From an uncultured Ruminococcus sp. (GTDB lineage Bacteria; Bacillota; Clostridia; Oscillospirales; Ruminococcaceae): a DNA stretch of 5,460 nt. The translations under genes were made by a program, and so were the position numbers. The stretch is from the NCBI GenBank assembly GCA_946404705.1, contig CAMJES010000166.1:1-5460 (forward strand). The letters are read 5' to 3'. Below are positions 5,417 to 5,460 of the stretch, one piece after another (position 1 is the stretch's first letter; the number at the start of each line of letters is the position of its first letter). The notes under the pieces are model-generated. The model was not told where the DNA came from, made no database searches, and was given only the letters and a program-made list of their open reading frames with translations.

Positions 5417-5460
5417 AGATCGGAAGAGCGTCGTGTAGGGAAAGAGTGTAGATCTCGGTG
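5417..5460. other. Illumina TruSeq adapter sequence (assembly contamination)
   Basis: The final 44 bases begin with AGATCGGAAGAGC and continue through CGTCGTGTAGGGAAAGAG to AGATCTCGGTG. As I recall the published sequence, this is base for base the start of the reverse complement of the TruSeq universal adapter. This is untrimmed sequencing adapter at a contig end, not genomic DNA. The first A (5417) could alternatively be genomic or the A-tail base. Confidence 0.98.

Noticed and set aside
1..5460. CRISPR arrays, tRNA/rRNA genes, transposases or attachment sites
   Set aside because: No regularly spaced repeats, tRNA-like cloverleaf sequence, rRNA signatures, transposase motifs or flanking target duplications were seen.

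Overview
The window reads as chromosomal DNA of a low-to-mid GC, Gram-positive anaerobe of the class Clostridia, probably a gut or rumen relative of the Oscillospiraceae or Lachnospiraceae. This rests on strong AGGAGG-type ribosome binding sites, TTGACA/extended -10 promoters, short rho-independent terminators, lipoproteins with AT-rich leaders, and a Cof-type HAD/aromatic-acid-exporter protein of a Firmicute style. The family-level placement is inference. All convincing genes are on the + strand.

Layout: (1) 1-363 is an AT-rich intergenic region. It holds a possible gene end in the first ~50 bases, a terminator-like hairpin (169-209), a strong extended -10 promoter (232-260), a perfect 11-bp inverted repeat just past the predicted transcription start (270-295) and a small hairpin close to the ribosome binding site (323-340). 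(2) 364-3474 is an apparent operon: a BMP/PnrA-family solute-binding lipoprotein, then 14 bases later a methyl-accepting chemotaxis receptor with an extracellular Cache-like domain, then a 71-residue uncharacterised ORF overlapping the receptor gene by 17 bases. It ends in a clear terminator (3480-3510). No ABC permease or ATPase gene lies in the operon, so the lipoprotein may present ligand to the receptor rather than feed a transporter. (3) 3666-4922 is a monocistronic gene with its own promoter and terminator. It encodes an aromatic-acid-exporter/FUSC-like membrane domain fused to a Cof-type HAD domain that has lost its nucleophile aspartate and most of motif IV, a likely membrane-tethered pseudo-phosphatase. 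This is the most unusual protein here. (4) 5069-5416 holds a promoter preceded by TGTAAA-type direct repeats and the first 88 codons of a sugar-type solute-binding lipoprotein.

The last 44 bases (5417-5460) are not biological: they match the Illumina TruSeq adapter exactly. The final gene is truncated there, and its apparent last residues and stop codon are artefacts. The window therefore ends at a contig end.

Functionally the region is about sensing and handling of extracellular solutes: two binding lipoproteins, one chemoreceptor and one putative small-molecule exporter with a regulatory-looking HAD tail.
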